Assembly: GCF_039540375.1 (NCBI RefSeq)
Contig: NZ_BAABEX010000031.1
Coordinates: 54,239 to 118,238, forward strand
From: Acidovorax_G lacteus
GTDB lineage: Bacteria > Pseudomonadota > Gammaproteobacteria > Burkholderiales > Burkholderiaceae_C
Direction of reading: 5' to 3'
DNA: 64,000 nucleotides
Shown: positions 17,503 to 25,531 of the stretch, piece by piece
Numbering within the stretch: position 1 is the first letter of the stretch
Layout of the letters: every line of letters starts with the position of its first letter
Made by a program: the position numbers and the translations under genes
The notes under the pieces: model-generated
The model's database searches: none
What the model saw: only the letters and a program-made list of their open reading frames with translations
Told to the model about the DNA's origin: nothing

Positions 17503-17799
17503 ATGTCCAAAATCGCTCTCGCCGCCATCGCCGACCAACTGCCGCGCGCCTGGAACTCCACGGTGGTGGGCCAGGCCGCAGGCGCCAACCTCAAGGTGCT
17601 GCGCATGGACGATGCGGCCTACCCCGACGAATCGCACGACTTTGACGAGGCCCTGTTGGTACTGGACGGCTGCATGCGCCTCGCCCTGCAAGGGCAGGTC
17701 ACCGAGGTGCATGCGGGCGAGGTGTTCATTGTCCCGGCGGGCGTCCCCCACGCCGTGGCGCCCGGCAGCCACGGCACGCTGGTCATCATCGACCGCTGA
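17503..17799 (+). CDS. Cupin-domain protein
   Basis: 98 aa single small beta-barrel. The cupin motifs are visible as SHDFDEALLVLDG and EVFIVPAGVPHAVAPG (metal-binding His in the second). Related small cupins sit next to unrelated housekeeping genes and have no fixed function. It lies 25 bp after the membrane protein and 42 bp before parB. Confidence 0.85.
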   Translation: MSKIALAAIADQLPRAWNSTVVGQAAGANLKVLRMDDAAYPDESHDFDEALLVLDGCMRLALQGQVTEVHAGEVFIVPAGVPHAVAPGSHGTLVIIDR

Positions 17800-17841
17800 A
17801 GATTTCCCGCTCCCCATTCCTTTTCGAGAAGAAGACATCGC

Positions 17842-18765
17842 ATGGTCACCAAAAAACCCAAGGGCCTCGGCCGCGGCCTCGAAGCCCTGCTCGGCCCCAA
17901 GGTCGAAGACAAAGTGGAGCAGGCCCAGGCGGCCGAAGCGGGCCTGCCCAGCCGCCTGCCGCTTTCTGAGCTGGTGCCCGGCGTGTATCAGCCTCGCACC
18001 CGCATGGACGAAGGCGCGCTGTACGAACTGGCCGAGAGCATCAAGGCCCAGGGCATCATGCAACCCATCCTGGTGCGGCGCCTGGCCGAAGGCGAGCACG
18101 CAGGCAAGTACGAAATCATCGCGGGCGAGCGGCGCTTTCGGGCCTCGCGCCTGGCGGGCCTGGCCGAGGTGCCGGTGCTGGTGCGCGACGTGCCCAACGA
18201 GGCCGCCGCGGCCATGGCGCTGATCGAGAACATCCAGCGCGAAGACCTGAACCCGCTCGAAGAAGCGCAGGGCCTGCAGCGCCTGGTGCGCGAATTCGGC
18301 CTCACGCACGAGCAGGCCGCGCAGGCCGTGGGCCGCTCGCGCAGCGCGGCCAGCAACCTGCTGCGCCTCTTGAACCTGGCCGAGCCGGTGCAGACCATGC
18401 TCATGGCCGGCGACATCGACATGGGCCATGCGCGCGCACTGCTGGCGCTCGACCGGGCCGCGCAGATCACGGCCGCACACCAGATCGCGGCCAAGACGCT
18501 GTCGGTGCGTGAGGCCGAGGCCCTGGTCAAGAAGATCGGGGCCGAGTTCAGCCTGGTGCCGCAAAAGCCCAAAAAGGAAAAGTCACGCGACCTGCGACGC
18601 GTCGAGGAAGAGCTCTCCGACCTGTTGACCGCCGAGGTCGAGGTGCGCGTGAAGAAACGCGCCAAGCGCAACGGCCGCGTCGAAGAAATGGGCGAGGTGG
18701 CGATCCAGTTCGGTTCGCTGGAGGCGCTCAACGGCCTGATCGAGCGCCTGCGCAATACGGCCTGA
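17842..18765 (+). CDS. parB: Chromosome partitioning protein ParB
   Basis: 307 aa CTP-dependent DNA clamp that loads at parS. N-terminal ParA-interacting KGLGRGLEALLG; the ParB/Srx domain with the CTP-binding GERRFRA motif (95-101) and ENIQREDLNPLEEA; the central helix-turn-helix (LTHEQAAQAVGRSRSAASNLLRLL) that reads parS; and a Lys-rich linker before the C-terminal dimerisation domain. The cognate parS sites are at 11957, 13465 and 13654. Confidence 0.97.
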   Translation: MVTKKPKGLGRGLEALLGPKVEDKVEQAQAAEAGLPSRLPLSELVPGVYQPRTRMDEGALYELAESIKAQGIMQPILVRRLAEGEHAGKYEIIAGERRFRASRLAGLAEVPVLVRDVPNEAAAAMALIENIQREDLNPLEEAQGLQRLVREFGLTHEQAAQAVGRSRSAASNLLRLLNLAEPVQTMLMAGDIDMGHARALLALDRAAQITAAHQIAAKTLSVREAEALVKKIGAEFSLVPQKPKKEKSRDLRRVEEELSDLLTAEVEVRVKKRAKRNGRVEEMGEVAIQFGSLEALNGLIERLRNTA

Positions 18766-19216
18766 ACGCAGCCCCAGGGCACTTTCAACCTCTGCCGCCA
18801 CGTCCATGTGCGGGGCGGGGCAGGGCGGGCGTGCACTGGCGCTGCCCGCGCTGCCGCCGGGCTGTGCCAAGCGCTCGATGCCCGGGCACCCGGCACAGCA
18901 AAGCGCCCCGCTGCGGCCCCTGGTGTGCGATGCGCGCGCGCCACACCACGGCCCCCCCGCCGGTGGTCGGGTTGTGACAAAGCGCACACCCACCCCGGCG
19001 TCGGCGCAGCGCCCGTGCCTGCGCCGGCCGCCGCGGCCTACACTGCCGGGCAGACCCCACGGCCGCGCCTGCCGCGCGGCCCGTGCGGGATGTTGTCCAC
19101 CCCCCTGGCCCAAGCCCTGATTCGACGGTGATTGCCCTGGTCTGCCCGCTGTCCGCCCCCATGCCCTGCGCGCCCCGCGCGGGCCGTGCCACGCTGCGTG
19201 CCTGCGGAGGCGGTGC
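18766..19216. other. Intergenic region, no gene seen
   Basis: About 450 bp of very GC-rich sequence. The open frames here are Arg/Pro/Ala-rich and look like GC artefacts. No terminator with a T-tract and no convincing promoter were found. Confidence 0.6.
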
Positions 19217-19960
19217 ATGCTGAACATGCCGCGCCGCTGGCCCTGGCCGCTGCCCGCGCTGCTGGCCTGGGCACTGTGCTGGGGGGCCTTTGCGCTGCTG
19301 CTGCGGGTGTTGCCGCCGGTGGCCGCGCTGGCCCTGGCCAGCGCGCTGGGCGTGGCGGCCAGCGGCTGGGCCGCGGGCTGGTGGCGGCGCACGCTGGTGG
19401 CCGGGGGCTTTCCGCTGTCGCTGGCGCTCTCGGGCGTGGTGGCGTTGCCGGCCTGGGCCTGGCTGCTGCCGCTCGCGCTGTTGATGCTGCTGTACCCGCT
19501 CAATGCCTGGCGCGACGCGCCGCTGTTCCCCACCCCGCGCGACGCGCTGGCGGGTCTGGCGGCCGTGGCCCCGCTGCCCCCCGGGGCGCGTGTGCTCGAC
19601 GCCGGGTGCGGCCTGGGCCACGGCCTGCAGGCGCTGCGTGCGGTCTATCCGCAGGCTCGGCTGGCGGGCATCGAATGGAGCGTGCCGCTGTGGGCGCTGT
19701 GCGCGCTGCGCTGCCCCTGGGCGCAGGTGCGCCGCGCCGACATGTGGAAGGCCGACTGGCGTGGGCAAGACCTGGTGTACCTGTTCCAGCGCCCCGAAAG
19801 CATGGAGCGCGCCGCCGCCAAGGCGCAGGCCGAACTGGCCGCGGGCGCGTGGCTCGTGAGCCTCGAATTCGCCGTGCCCGGCCGCGTGCCCGACGCACAG
19901 CTGCTCGCGGGCAGCCGTCCGGTGTGGGTGTACCGCCTGCCCCTGCGTGCGGAGGGTTGA
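19217..19960 (+). CDS. Membrane-anchored class I SAM methyltransferase
   Basis: 247 aa. The N-terminal about 95 residues form three or more hydrophobic helices. A cytosolic Rossmann domain follows, with the SAM loop VLDAGCGLGHGLQAL (about 130-144), the acidic residue in AGIEWS and the motif DLVYLFQRPESM. Fusion of membrane helices to a methyltransferase is seen in a small proteobacterial family of unknown substrate. The start could be the ATG at 19217 or the next in-frame ATG three codons on. Confidence 0.8.
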   Translation: MLNMPRRWPWPLPALLAWALCWGAFALLLRVLPPVAALALASALGVAASGWAAGWWRRTLVAGGFPLSLALSGVVALPAWAWLLPLALLMLLYPLNAWRDAPLFPTPRDALAGLAAVAPLPPGARVLDAGCGLGHGLQALRAVYPQARLAGIEWSVPLWALCALRCPWAQVRRADMWKADWRGQDLVYLFQRPESMERAAAKAQAELAAGAWLVSLEFAVPGRVPDAQLLAGSRPVWVYRLPLRAEG

Positions 19961-20220
19961 CATGAGGCAGATGCAGGCGGTCAAACGGATGCGCAGCAGC
20001 GGCCAGGTTTGCTACATTGCCAGCCGGGCCATGCCAGCGGCATGTGCCAGACCGACACCACAGACCGCCGCCGGCCCGCAGGGGCAAGGCCGCGGCACCG
20101 AGCGAGGGAGATCCATGCATTGCCACTGCCAGCCCCCCAGCACGCGGGCTGCCATGCGGGCGCCGGTGCAGGCGCACCCCCACGCCGGGGTGAGAACCTG
20201 AACACCTGCGAGGACACCGC

Positions 20221-21765
20221 ATGCCACACACTCCAACCCCCCGTTTCCGCCCACGCCTGGTCTGGGCGCTGGCCTTGAGCGCGGCCCTGACGGGTTGCGC
20301 CACCATGCAAAGCCATGACAAGGTGGCCACCGACGTGCAGAACGCCAGCCGTTCGGGCGGTATCCCGGCGGCGCTTGCGCAGCTCGAATCCACGGCCAAA
20401 ACGCCGGAAGAAAAGACCGCGCTGCTCTACAACCTGGAGCGCGGCGAGCTGCTGCGCATGGACCGCCGCTACGCCGACAGCACCAACGCCTGGCTGCTGG
20501 CCGACAACCGGGTCAAGGAATGGGAAGAAACCGCCAAGACCAACCCGCAGAAGCTGTTGGGCAACGTGGGCGCGGCGCTGATCAGCGAGCGCCTCAAGCC
20601 CTATGAAGGCCAGGACTACGAAAAGGTCTGGCTGACCACGCGGCTGGCGCTCAACCGCATGGCCGTGGGCGATTTCGAGAATGCGCGCGTGGACATCAAG
20701 CGCACGCACGAGCGCGAGGCGATCATTGCCGAGTTCCGCGCCCAGGAAACGCTGGCGGCCGAGGAAGAGGCCAAAGCCAAGGGCGCCACCGCGGGCGGCA
20801 AGGAGCTCAATGGCTACCCGGTCGAGACCTTGAACGACCCCGAGGTGCTGGCGCTCAAGAACGGCTATTCCAACGCGCTGTCGCACTACCTGGCGGGCTT
20901 CTTGTACGAAGTGTTGAACGAGCCCGGCCTGGCCGCGCCCGGCTACCGCAAGGCCATCGAGCTGCGCCCCGACACGCCGTTGCTCGAAGAAGGCCTGCGG
21001 GGGCTCGACCAGCGCACGGGCTTCACCTGGAAGCGCCGCCAGCGCATGACCGACGTGCTGTTCATCGTCGAGGCCGGTGATGCCCCGGCGCGCAAGCCCA
21101 AGGCCTTCACCCTCCCCGTGCCCACGGGCCGCGGCATGGTCACGGCCAGCATTTCGTACCCGGTGATCGAGCCCTCGCGCGACGCGCTGCTGACCACGCT
21201 GTCGGCCGCAGGCACCGACCTGCGCCTCGAGAAAGTGGTGGACGTGAACGTGATGGCCCGCCGCGCGCTCAAGGACGAAATGCCCGGCATGGTGCTGCGC
21301 GGCTTCACCCGCGCCGTGGCCAAGGGCGTGATGCAGAACGAGCTGCAAAAGCGCGGCGGCCTTGTGGGCGGCCTGATCGGGGCCGTGGCCTCGGCGGCCA
21401 CCGAACAGGCTGACGACCGCATGTGGCGCATGCTGCCCGGCCGTGTGTACGTGGCCCGTGGCTACCTGCCGCCCGGCGAGCATGTGGTGAGCATCAACGG
21501 TCGCCCCATCGAAGGCGCGATCAAGATCGACGGGCAGTACGCGCTGGTGCCGCTGCGCCTGTATGAAAACCGCGTGCTGGTGGGCGACGTGGCCTCGCTG
21601 GGCCAGCTGGCCGCCGTGGCCGTGACACCCCCGCCCGAGCCCGTGGTGGCCCCCGCTGCGCCGCAGCCTGCCAAGGCCGCTGTCCGCCCGCGCCCTCCGG
21701 CCAAGCCGGCAACGGCCGCGGCACCGGCATCGCCCAAGCCCGCAGCTGCGGCCCCCAAGAACTGA
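20221..21765 (+). CDS. COG3014-like lipoprotein of the LpoB cluster
   Basis: 514 aa. Signal peptide with lipobox LTGC (Cys about 25), then a helical TPR-like region (LYNLERGELLRMDRRYADS; HYLAGFLYEVLNEPGLAAPGYRKAIEL), a C-terminal beta-rich part (GRVYVARGYLPPGEHVV) and an Ala/Pro/Lys-rich tail. Together with the YcfL and LpoB neighbours this matches the uncharacterised COG3014 family found in the same context elsewhere. Probably outer-membrane anchored in the periplasm. First gene of a four-gene rightward cluster. Confidence 0.8.
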   Translation: MPHTPTPRFRPRLVWALALSAALTGCATMQSHDKVATDVQNASRSGGIPAALAQLESTAKTPEEKTALLYNLERGELLRMDRRYADSTNAWLLADNRVKEWEETAKTNPQKLLGNVGAALISERLKPYEGQDYEKVWLTTRLALNRMAVGDFENARVDIKRTHEREAIIAEFRAQETLAAEEEAKAKGATAGGKELNGYPVETLNDPEVLALKNGYSNALSHYLAGFLYEVLNEPGLAAPGYRKAIELRPDTPLLEEGLRGLDQRTGFTWKRRQRMTDVLFIVEAGDAPARKPKAFTLPVPTGRGMVTASISYPVIEPSRDALLTTLSAAGTDLRLEKVVDVNVMARRALKDEMPGMVLRGFTRAVAKGVMQNELQKRGGLVGGLIGAVASAATEQADDRMWRMLPGRVYVARGYLPPGEHVVSINGRPIEGAIKIDGQYALVPLRLYENRVLVGDVASLGQLAAVAVTPPPEPVVAPAAPQPAKAAVRPRPPAKPATAAAPASPKPAAAAPKN

Positions 21766-21790
21766 CCCTGTCAACGCAACCGATCCTGTC

Positions 21791-22198
21791 ATGACCCAGA
21801 AGACCTTTCACACCTCCTTGGCCGCGGCTGCGCTGGTGGCGCTGCTGGCGGCTGCCGGCCCCGCGGCAGCGCAGACCCACGACCCGGCCACCCCGCCCAC
21901 CGTGGCGTCCAAGATCGCGCTGCGCGGCGAGGCCAACGGCATCGCCGTGCGCGAAATGCGCATCGTGCGCCGCAACGACATCCTGAGCGTGCAGGCCGAC
22001 ATGGCCAACATGGGCCGCACCGACCGCACCGTGTTCTACCGCTTCCGCTGGCTCGACAGCGTGGGCAACCAGGTGGGCGACGGCGAGGTCTGGAAGCAGA
22101 TGACCGTGCTCGGCCTCGGCCAGCAGACCGTCAAGAGCGTCGCGCCCACGGGCGCGGCGGTGGATCTGCGCCTGGAGATGAATGTCGAGCCGCGCTAG
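21791..22198 (+). CDS. YcfL (DUF1425) family periplasmic protein
   Basis: 135 aa. Cleavable signal peptide (ending AAAQT) followed by a compact beta-sandwich-like domain with VFYRFRWLDSVGNQVG. This matches YcfL, which in E. coli precedes lpoB. No lipobox cysteine is seen here, unlike E. coli YcfL. It lies 25 bp after the COG3014-like gene, so co-transcription is likely. Confidence 0.8.
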   Translation: MTQKTFHTSLAAAALVALLAAAGPAAAQTHDPATPPTVASKIALRGEANGIAVREMRIVRRNDILSVQADMANMGRTDRTVFYRFRWLDSVGNQVGDGEVWKQMTVLGLGQQTVKSVAPTGAAVDLRLEMNVEPR

Positions 22199-22207
22199 CG
22201 ATGCAAC

Positions 22208-22330
22208 ACCCCCTGAGTCGCTTCGCGCCTTCCCCCTCTCTCACGCTGCGCGTGGGAGGGGGACGCAGCCCTCGCTGCGGGGCGGCCCTTGCTCGGCTGC
22301 CCGCGCTTGGCACGCGCCAGTTTCGACCGT
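22208..22330. repeat. GC-rich intergenic repeat, copy 1 of 3
   Basis: Begins CCCCTGAGTCGCTTCGCGCC, contains a hairpin CCCCCTCTCTC...GGGAGGGGG and ends with CTGCGGGGCGGCCCTTGCTC plus a short tail. The same element occurs at 22995 and 24129, one after each of three consecutive genes in the cluster. Confidence 0.85.
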
Positions 22331-22378
22331 ACGAGGCCACGTGAAGCGCATTCGATCAGTCCGTAGGAAACCAACACC

Positions 22379-22993
22379 ATGAACCAACACCCTCTCCACC
22401 GCACCGCGCTCGTCCTGGCCCTGGCGGCCGGCACCCTGGCCCTGTCGGCCTGTCAGAACCTGTCCTCGCCCACCGTGCGCTTTGACCGACAGGTCAACTA
22501 CGGCGACGCCAAGGCCGTCGAGCTGGTGACCAACGAATTCGGCTCCACCGACCTGCAAATGATTGCCGAGAAGATGGTCGGCAGCCTGCTGGAAACCGGC
22601 ATCTTTCAGGGCCGCCCCACCGTCACCATCTCCACGGTGCGCAACAAGACCAGCGAGTACATCGACACCACCAACGTGATGAACTCGATCCAGACCGCGC
22701 TGGTCAAGTCGGGCAAGGTGCGTTTCACGCGCTCCATCAACGAAATGCAGGCTGGCGTGGACGAACTGCAGCGCCAGAACCAGAGCGGTCTGTACAAGCA
22801 GGGCACCACCGCCAAAGTGGGCCAGATGACGGCGGCCAAGTACCAGCTCGAAGGCGAGCTGACCAGCATCGTCAAGCAGAACAACACGACCAAGGACGTG
22901 TTCTACAAGTTCACGCTCAAGATGTTCGACGTGCAGGAAGGCACGATCGAGTGGCAGGACGAGAAAGAGATCCGCAAGACGAGTAAGAGGTGA
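22379..22993 (+). CDS. lpoB: Penicillin-binding protein activator LpoB
   Basis: 204 aa outer-membrane lipoprotein. Lipobox LSAC (Cys about 25) and a globular domain with the LpoB features FGSTDLQMIAEKMVGSLL, RNKTSEYIDTTNVMNSIQ, SGKVRFTR and a C-terminal DEKEIRKTSKR. In enterobacteria LpoB reaches through peptidoglycan to stimulate PBP1b. The linker after the lipobox is short here. The preceding repeat puts 185 bp between it and ycfL. Confidence 0.9.
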   Translation: MNQHPLHRTALVLALAAGTLALSACQNLSSPTVRFDRQVNYGDAKAVELVTNEFGSTDLQMIAEKMVGSLLETGIFQGRPTVTISTVRNKTSEYIDTTNVMNSIQTALVKSGKVRFTRSINEMQAGVDELQRQNQSGLYKQGTTAKVGQMTAAKYQLEGELTSIVKQNNTTKDVFYKFTLKMFDVQEGTIEWQDEKEIRKTSKR

Positions 22994-22994
22994 C

Positions 22995-23115
22995 ATCCCC
23001 CTGAGGCGCTGCGCGCCTTCCCCCTTCTCTCGGCTTCGCCGGGAAGGGGGACGACGCCCTTGCTGCGGGGCGGCCCTTGCTCGGCGTCTCGCGCACCGGG
23101 CCGCGCCGGTATCGA
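22995..23115. repeat. GC-rich intergenic repeat, copy 2 of 3
   Basis: Starts CCCCTGAGGCGCTGCGCGCC, hairpin CCCCCTTCTCTCGG...CCGGGAAGGGGG, then CTGCGGGGCGGCCCTTGCTC. It lies directly after the lpoB stop. Confidence 0.85.
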
Positions 23116-23159
23116 CGGCATCGCCCTGGATTGATTGAACAAGCTCACAAGGAGCCACC

Positions 23160-24128
23160 ATGCAACGCAGAACCACCCTGGCCGCCGCAGCGGCCGTGCT
23201 GGCCACCACCGCCCTGGGCTGGGGTGCGCTGGCCCAGGCACAACCCGCGGGCCAGGCCCCGCGCATCGCCGTGACCGACCTGGCCTATGCCCAGCGCGTG
23301 TCCGAATACTTTGTGGCTGGCACCTACCAGCGCAGCAGCCAGATGAGCGCGCAGGGCAGCCACAGCGGCGGCTACAGCCACGGGCCCTACGGCGGCTCGG
23401 GTTCGCACTCGGGCAGCCAGTCCATACAAGCCTCCGAGCAGGCCAGCGGGACCTACGTGGCCGGGCGCTACAGCTACATCGAGCAGCGCGAGCTGGGCGG
23501 CTACACCAACGACATCAAGGGCGCGTTGCTGCAGGGCACGTACTTCAGGCTCGTGCAGGGCAAGGGCTTTGACGCGGGTGCGCCCCAGCCCACCAAGGCC
23601 GAGCAAGTGCTCAACCAGGTGCAGGGCGGCAAGATGGCCCAGCCCGTGCGCCAGCCCAGCGTGACGGACGTGATCGCCCGCATCAAGAAGGGCGAATTCG
23701 CCGGGGCCGACTACGTGCTGTTCGGCGTGGTCTCCAGCATCGAGTTCACCGACGCGCTCTCGCCCCTGCAGGGCACGAGCAGCGCCACGCGCCAGTACGG
23801 CCTGCAGCTGCTGGCCGACTTCTCGCTGATCCACACCAAGACTTACGAGATCAAGGCCGCATTCTCGGCCCAGGGCCAGGGCAACGACACCAAGATCCTC
23901 TCGGCCCGCGGCGACATCGCCCCGCCCAACCGCGCCAAGGTGATCAAGGAAACCTCGGTCAGCCTCGCGCAGGACGTGTACCAGCAGCTTGCCACGCAGC
24001 TCGGCTATTCGGACCCCAACCTCTCGCGCGGCGTGCGCCCGGGCGGCCAGCCCATGCCCGTGATGCAGGGCCAGCCCATGCCCGTGCCGGTGCCCCAGCA
24101 GCCCGAGCAGGTGATCATCCTGAAGTAG
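23160..24128 (+). CDS. CsgG/LpoB-like exported protein
   Basis: 322 aa. Signal peptide (cleavage near AQAQP), then a domain beginning APRIAVTDLAYAQRVSEYF, an insert rich in Ser/Gly/His (residues about 58-85), and conserved segments KKGEFAGADYVLFGVVSSIEF and LQLLADFSLIHTKTYEI. This is the CsgG-like alpha/beta fold also used by LpoB. The proline/methionine-rich tail has two copies of a GQPMPV motif. Good ribosome site AAGGAG. Likely envelope function with lpoB; exact role unknown. Confidence 0.75.
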   Translation: MQRRTTLAAAAAVLATTALGWGALAQAQPAGQAPRIAVTDLAYAQRVSEYFVAGTYQRSSQMSAQGSHSGGYSHGPYGGSGSHSGSQSIQASEQASGTYVAGRYSYIEQRELGGYTNDIKGALLQGTYFRLVQGKGFDAGAPQPTKAEQVLNQVQGGKMAQPVRQPSVTDVIARIKKGEFAGADYVLFGVVSSIEFTDALSPLQGTSSATRQYGLQLLADFSLIHTKTYEIKAAFSAQGQGNDTKILSARGDIAPPNRAKVIKETSVSLAQDVYQQLATQLGYSDPNLSRGVRPGGQPMPVMQGQPMPVPVPQQPEQVIILK

Positions 24129-24237
24129 CAACCCCCTGGGGCGCTGCGCGCCTTCTCCCTTCTCTCGCATCGCTGGCGCGATGCGGGAAGGGGGACGATG
24201 CCCTCGCTGCGCGGCGGCCCTTGCTTGGCATCCCTGG
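24129..24237. repeat. GC-rich intergenic repeat, copy 3 of 3
   Basis: Starts CCCCTGGGGCGCTGCGCGCC with a longer hairpin built on CGCATCGC...GCGATGCG, and ends CTGCGCGGCGGCCCTTGCTT. It directly abuts the inverted-repeat element that follows. Confidence 0.85.
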
Positions 24238-24408
24238 CCGGGGAGCCTCTGCACCATTCCCGCGCCGTGTGCATCTGCGACTCGGGCGGCCTGCGGCGTT
24301 GCAAATGCTCGCAATAGCGATGGCTGTTGCTGCGCTTTGCGCCGTGCAGCCCATCCCGATCCGCAGCGCACACGTGCCGCGCGAATCGTGCAGAGGCTCC
24401 CCAGGGGC
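24238..24408. mobile_element. MITE-like fold-back element with about 40-bp inverted ends
   Basis: The left end GGGGAGCCTCTGCAC (24240-24254) is the perfect complement of GTGCAGAGGCTCCCC at the right end. Imperfect complementarity continues inward for about 25 more bases. About 170 bp, with no coding potential beyond GC-rich open frames. Terminal inverted repeats without a transposase suggest a non-autonomous element or a large hairpin. A related half-site is at 35242-35286. Confidence 0.6.
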
Positions 24409-24462
24409 GTGGCGGATTCACGGCGTCCGAGGGCGCGCTGTATTCCTGCCAGACTTCGGTGG

Positions 24463-25527
24463 GTGTTTGCTCTGAAGCTCCGATTGACCTCCACTGCGCC
24501 GGCGCACGCCCGGGTCGGCCCTGCGCTGGCCCTTTGCGTTGCGGCCCTGCTGCTGGCGGGCTGCGCGCGGCCGCCGGCCTTCTCCGCAGCGCCCCCCGCC
24601 GCATCCGTGGCCGATGTGCATGTGCGCGCGCCCGGGCAGGAGGGCGCGCCAGCGGACGCCACCTCGTTCATGCTCCGTCCGCTGCCGGGCACCGACGGGG
24701 CCGTGCTACAGGCCCTGCAGCGGGCCGAGCGCACGCCGCCCCTGCGCTACCGCGTTGTCGTGGTGCCCGGCTCGGGCTGTGCGGGCCTGGCGCCCATCGC
24801 CGATCGCTACTTCGCCGGCCTGTTGCATGCCCAGGTGCTGGTGCTGCACAAACCCGGTGTCGATCCGCGCGCCCGCACTGCGCCGGGCGACTGCACGCGT
24901 GGCTTCGTGCAGCAAGACCGTTTGTCCACCTGGCTGGCCCACGCCCGCGCGGCGCTGCGCGCCGACGCGGTGCAGCGCCAGGGCGAGCCTGCACTGCCGC
25001 TGGTGCTGGTGGGTATTTCGGAAGGGGCCGAGCTGCTGCCTAGCCTGGCGACCGCCGTGCAGGGCACGGCCCCGGTGGCCGCGCTGGTGCTGCTGTCGGG
25101 CAGCGGGCTGGACCCGCGCGAGGCCGGGGCGCTGCAGGCCGAGCGCCTGGGCGCGAGCGCCGACTGGCGGCGCATCGGCCAGGCCGTGGCATCGCCCGCG
25201 CCCGACAGCCAGGCGCTGCAAGGCCGCAGCCTGGGCTACTGGCGCGACCTGTGGGCCTGGCCGCTTGCCCAGCCGCTGCGCGACGGCCCCTGGCCGCTGC
25301 TGCAGACCTGGGGCGATGCCGACGCGCTGGTGCCCCCGGCCGCCTACGAAGCCTTTGCCCAGCGCATGCAAGGCCGTGCCGCGCCCTGGTGCGTGCTGCG
25401 CCTGTCCGGGGCCGACCACGGCCTGCAAGGCCCGGCGGGCGACGGTGTGCAGCGTGTGTGGGCACGGCTGGAAGCCTGGGCCCGCGCGCCCGCGCGCGGC
25501 CTGTGCGCCCCGGTGCCAGCGCCGTGA
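24463..25527 (+). CDS. Alpha/beta-hydrolase lipoprotein
   Basis: About 354 aa from a GTG at 24463. A signal peptide with lipobox LLAGC is followed by an alpha/beta-hydrolase domain with nucleophile elbow GISEG (in VLVGISEGAELLP), acid in WGDADALVPP and catalytic His in SGADHGLQGP. The start is uncertain: an in-frame TTG at 24484 also gives a signal peptide, and the frame upstream runs into the repeats. Substrate unknown. No close operon partner. Confidence 0.72.
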   Translation: MFALKLRLTSTAPAHARVGPALALCVAALLLAGCARPPAFSAAPPAASVADVHVRAPGQEGAPADATSFMLRPLPGTDGAVLQALQRAERTPPLRYRVVVVPGSGCAGLAPIADRYFAGLLHAQVLVLHKPGVDPRARTAPGDCTRGFVQQDRLSTWLAHARAALRADAVQRQGEPALPLVLVGISEGAELLPSLATAVQGTAPVAALVLLSGSGLDPREAGALQAERLGASADWRRIGQAVASPAPDSQALQGRSLGYWRDLWAWPLAQPLRDGPWPLLQTWGDADALVPPAAYEAFAQRMQGRAAPWCVLRLSGADHGLQGPAGDGVQRVWARLEAWARAPARGLCAPVPAP

Positions 25528-25531
25528 GGCC

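Noticed and set aside
22330..22345. CACGTGAA near 22334 as another parS
   Set aside because: Only half of the palindrome is present (CCACGTGAAGC); it lacks the GTTTC arm.
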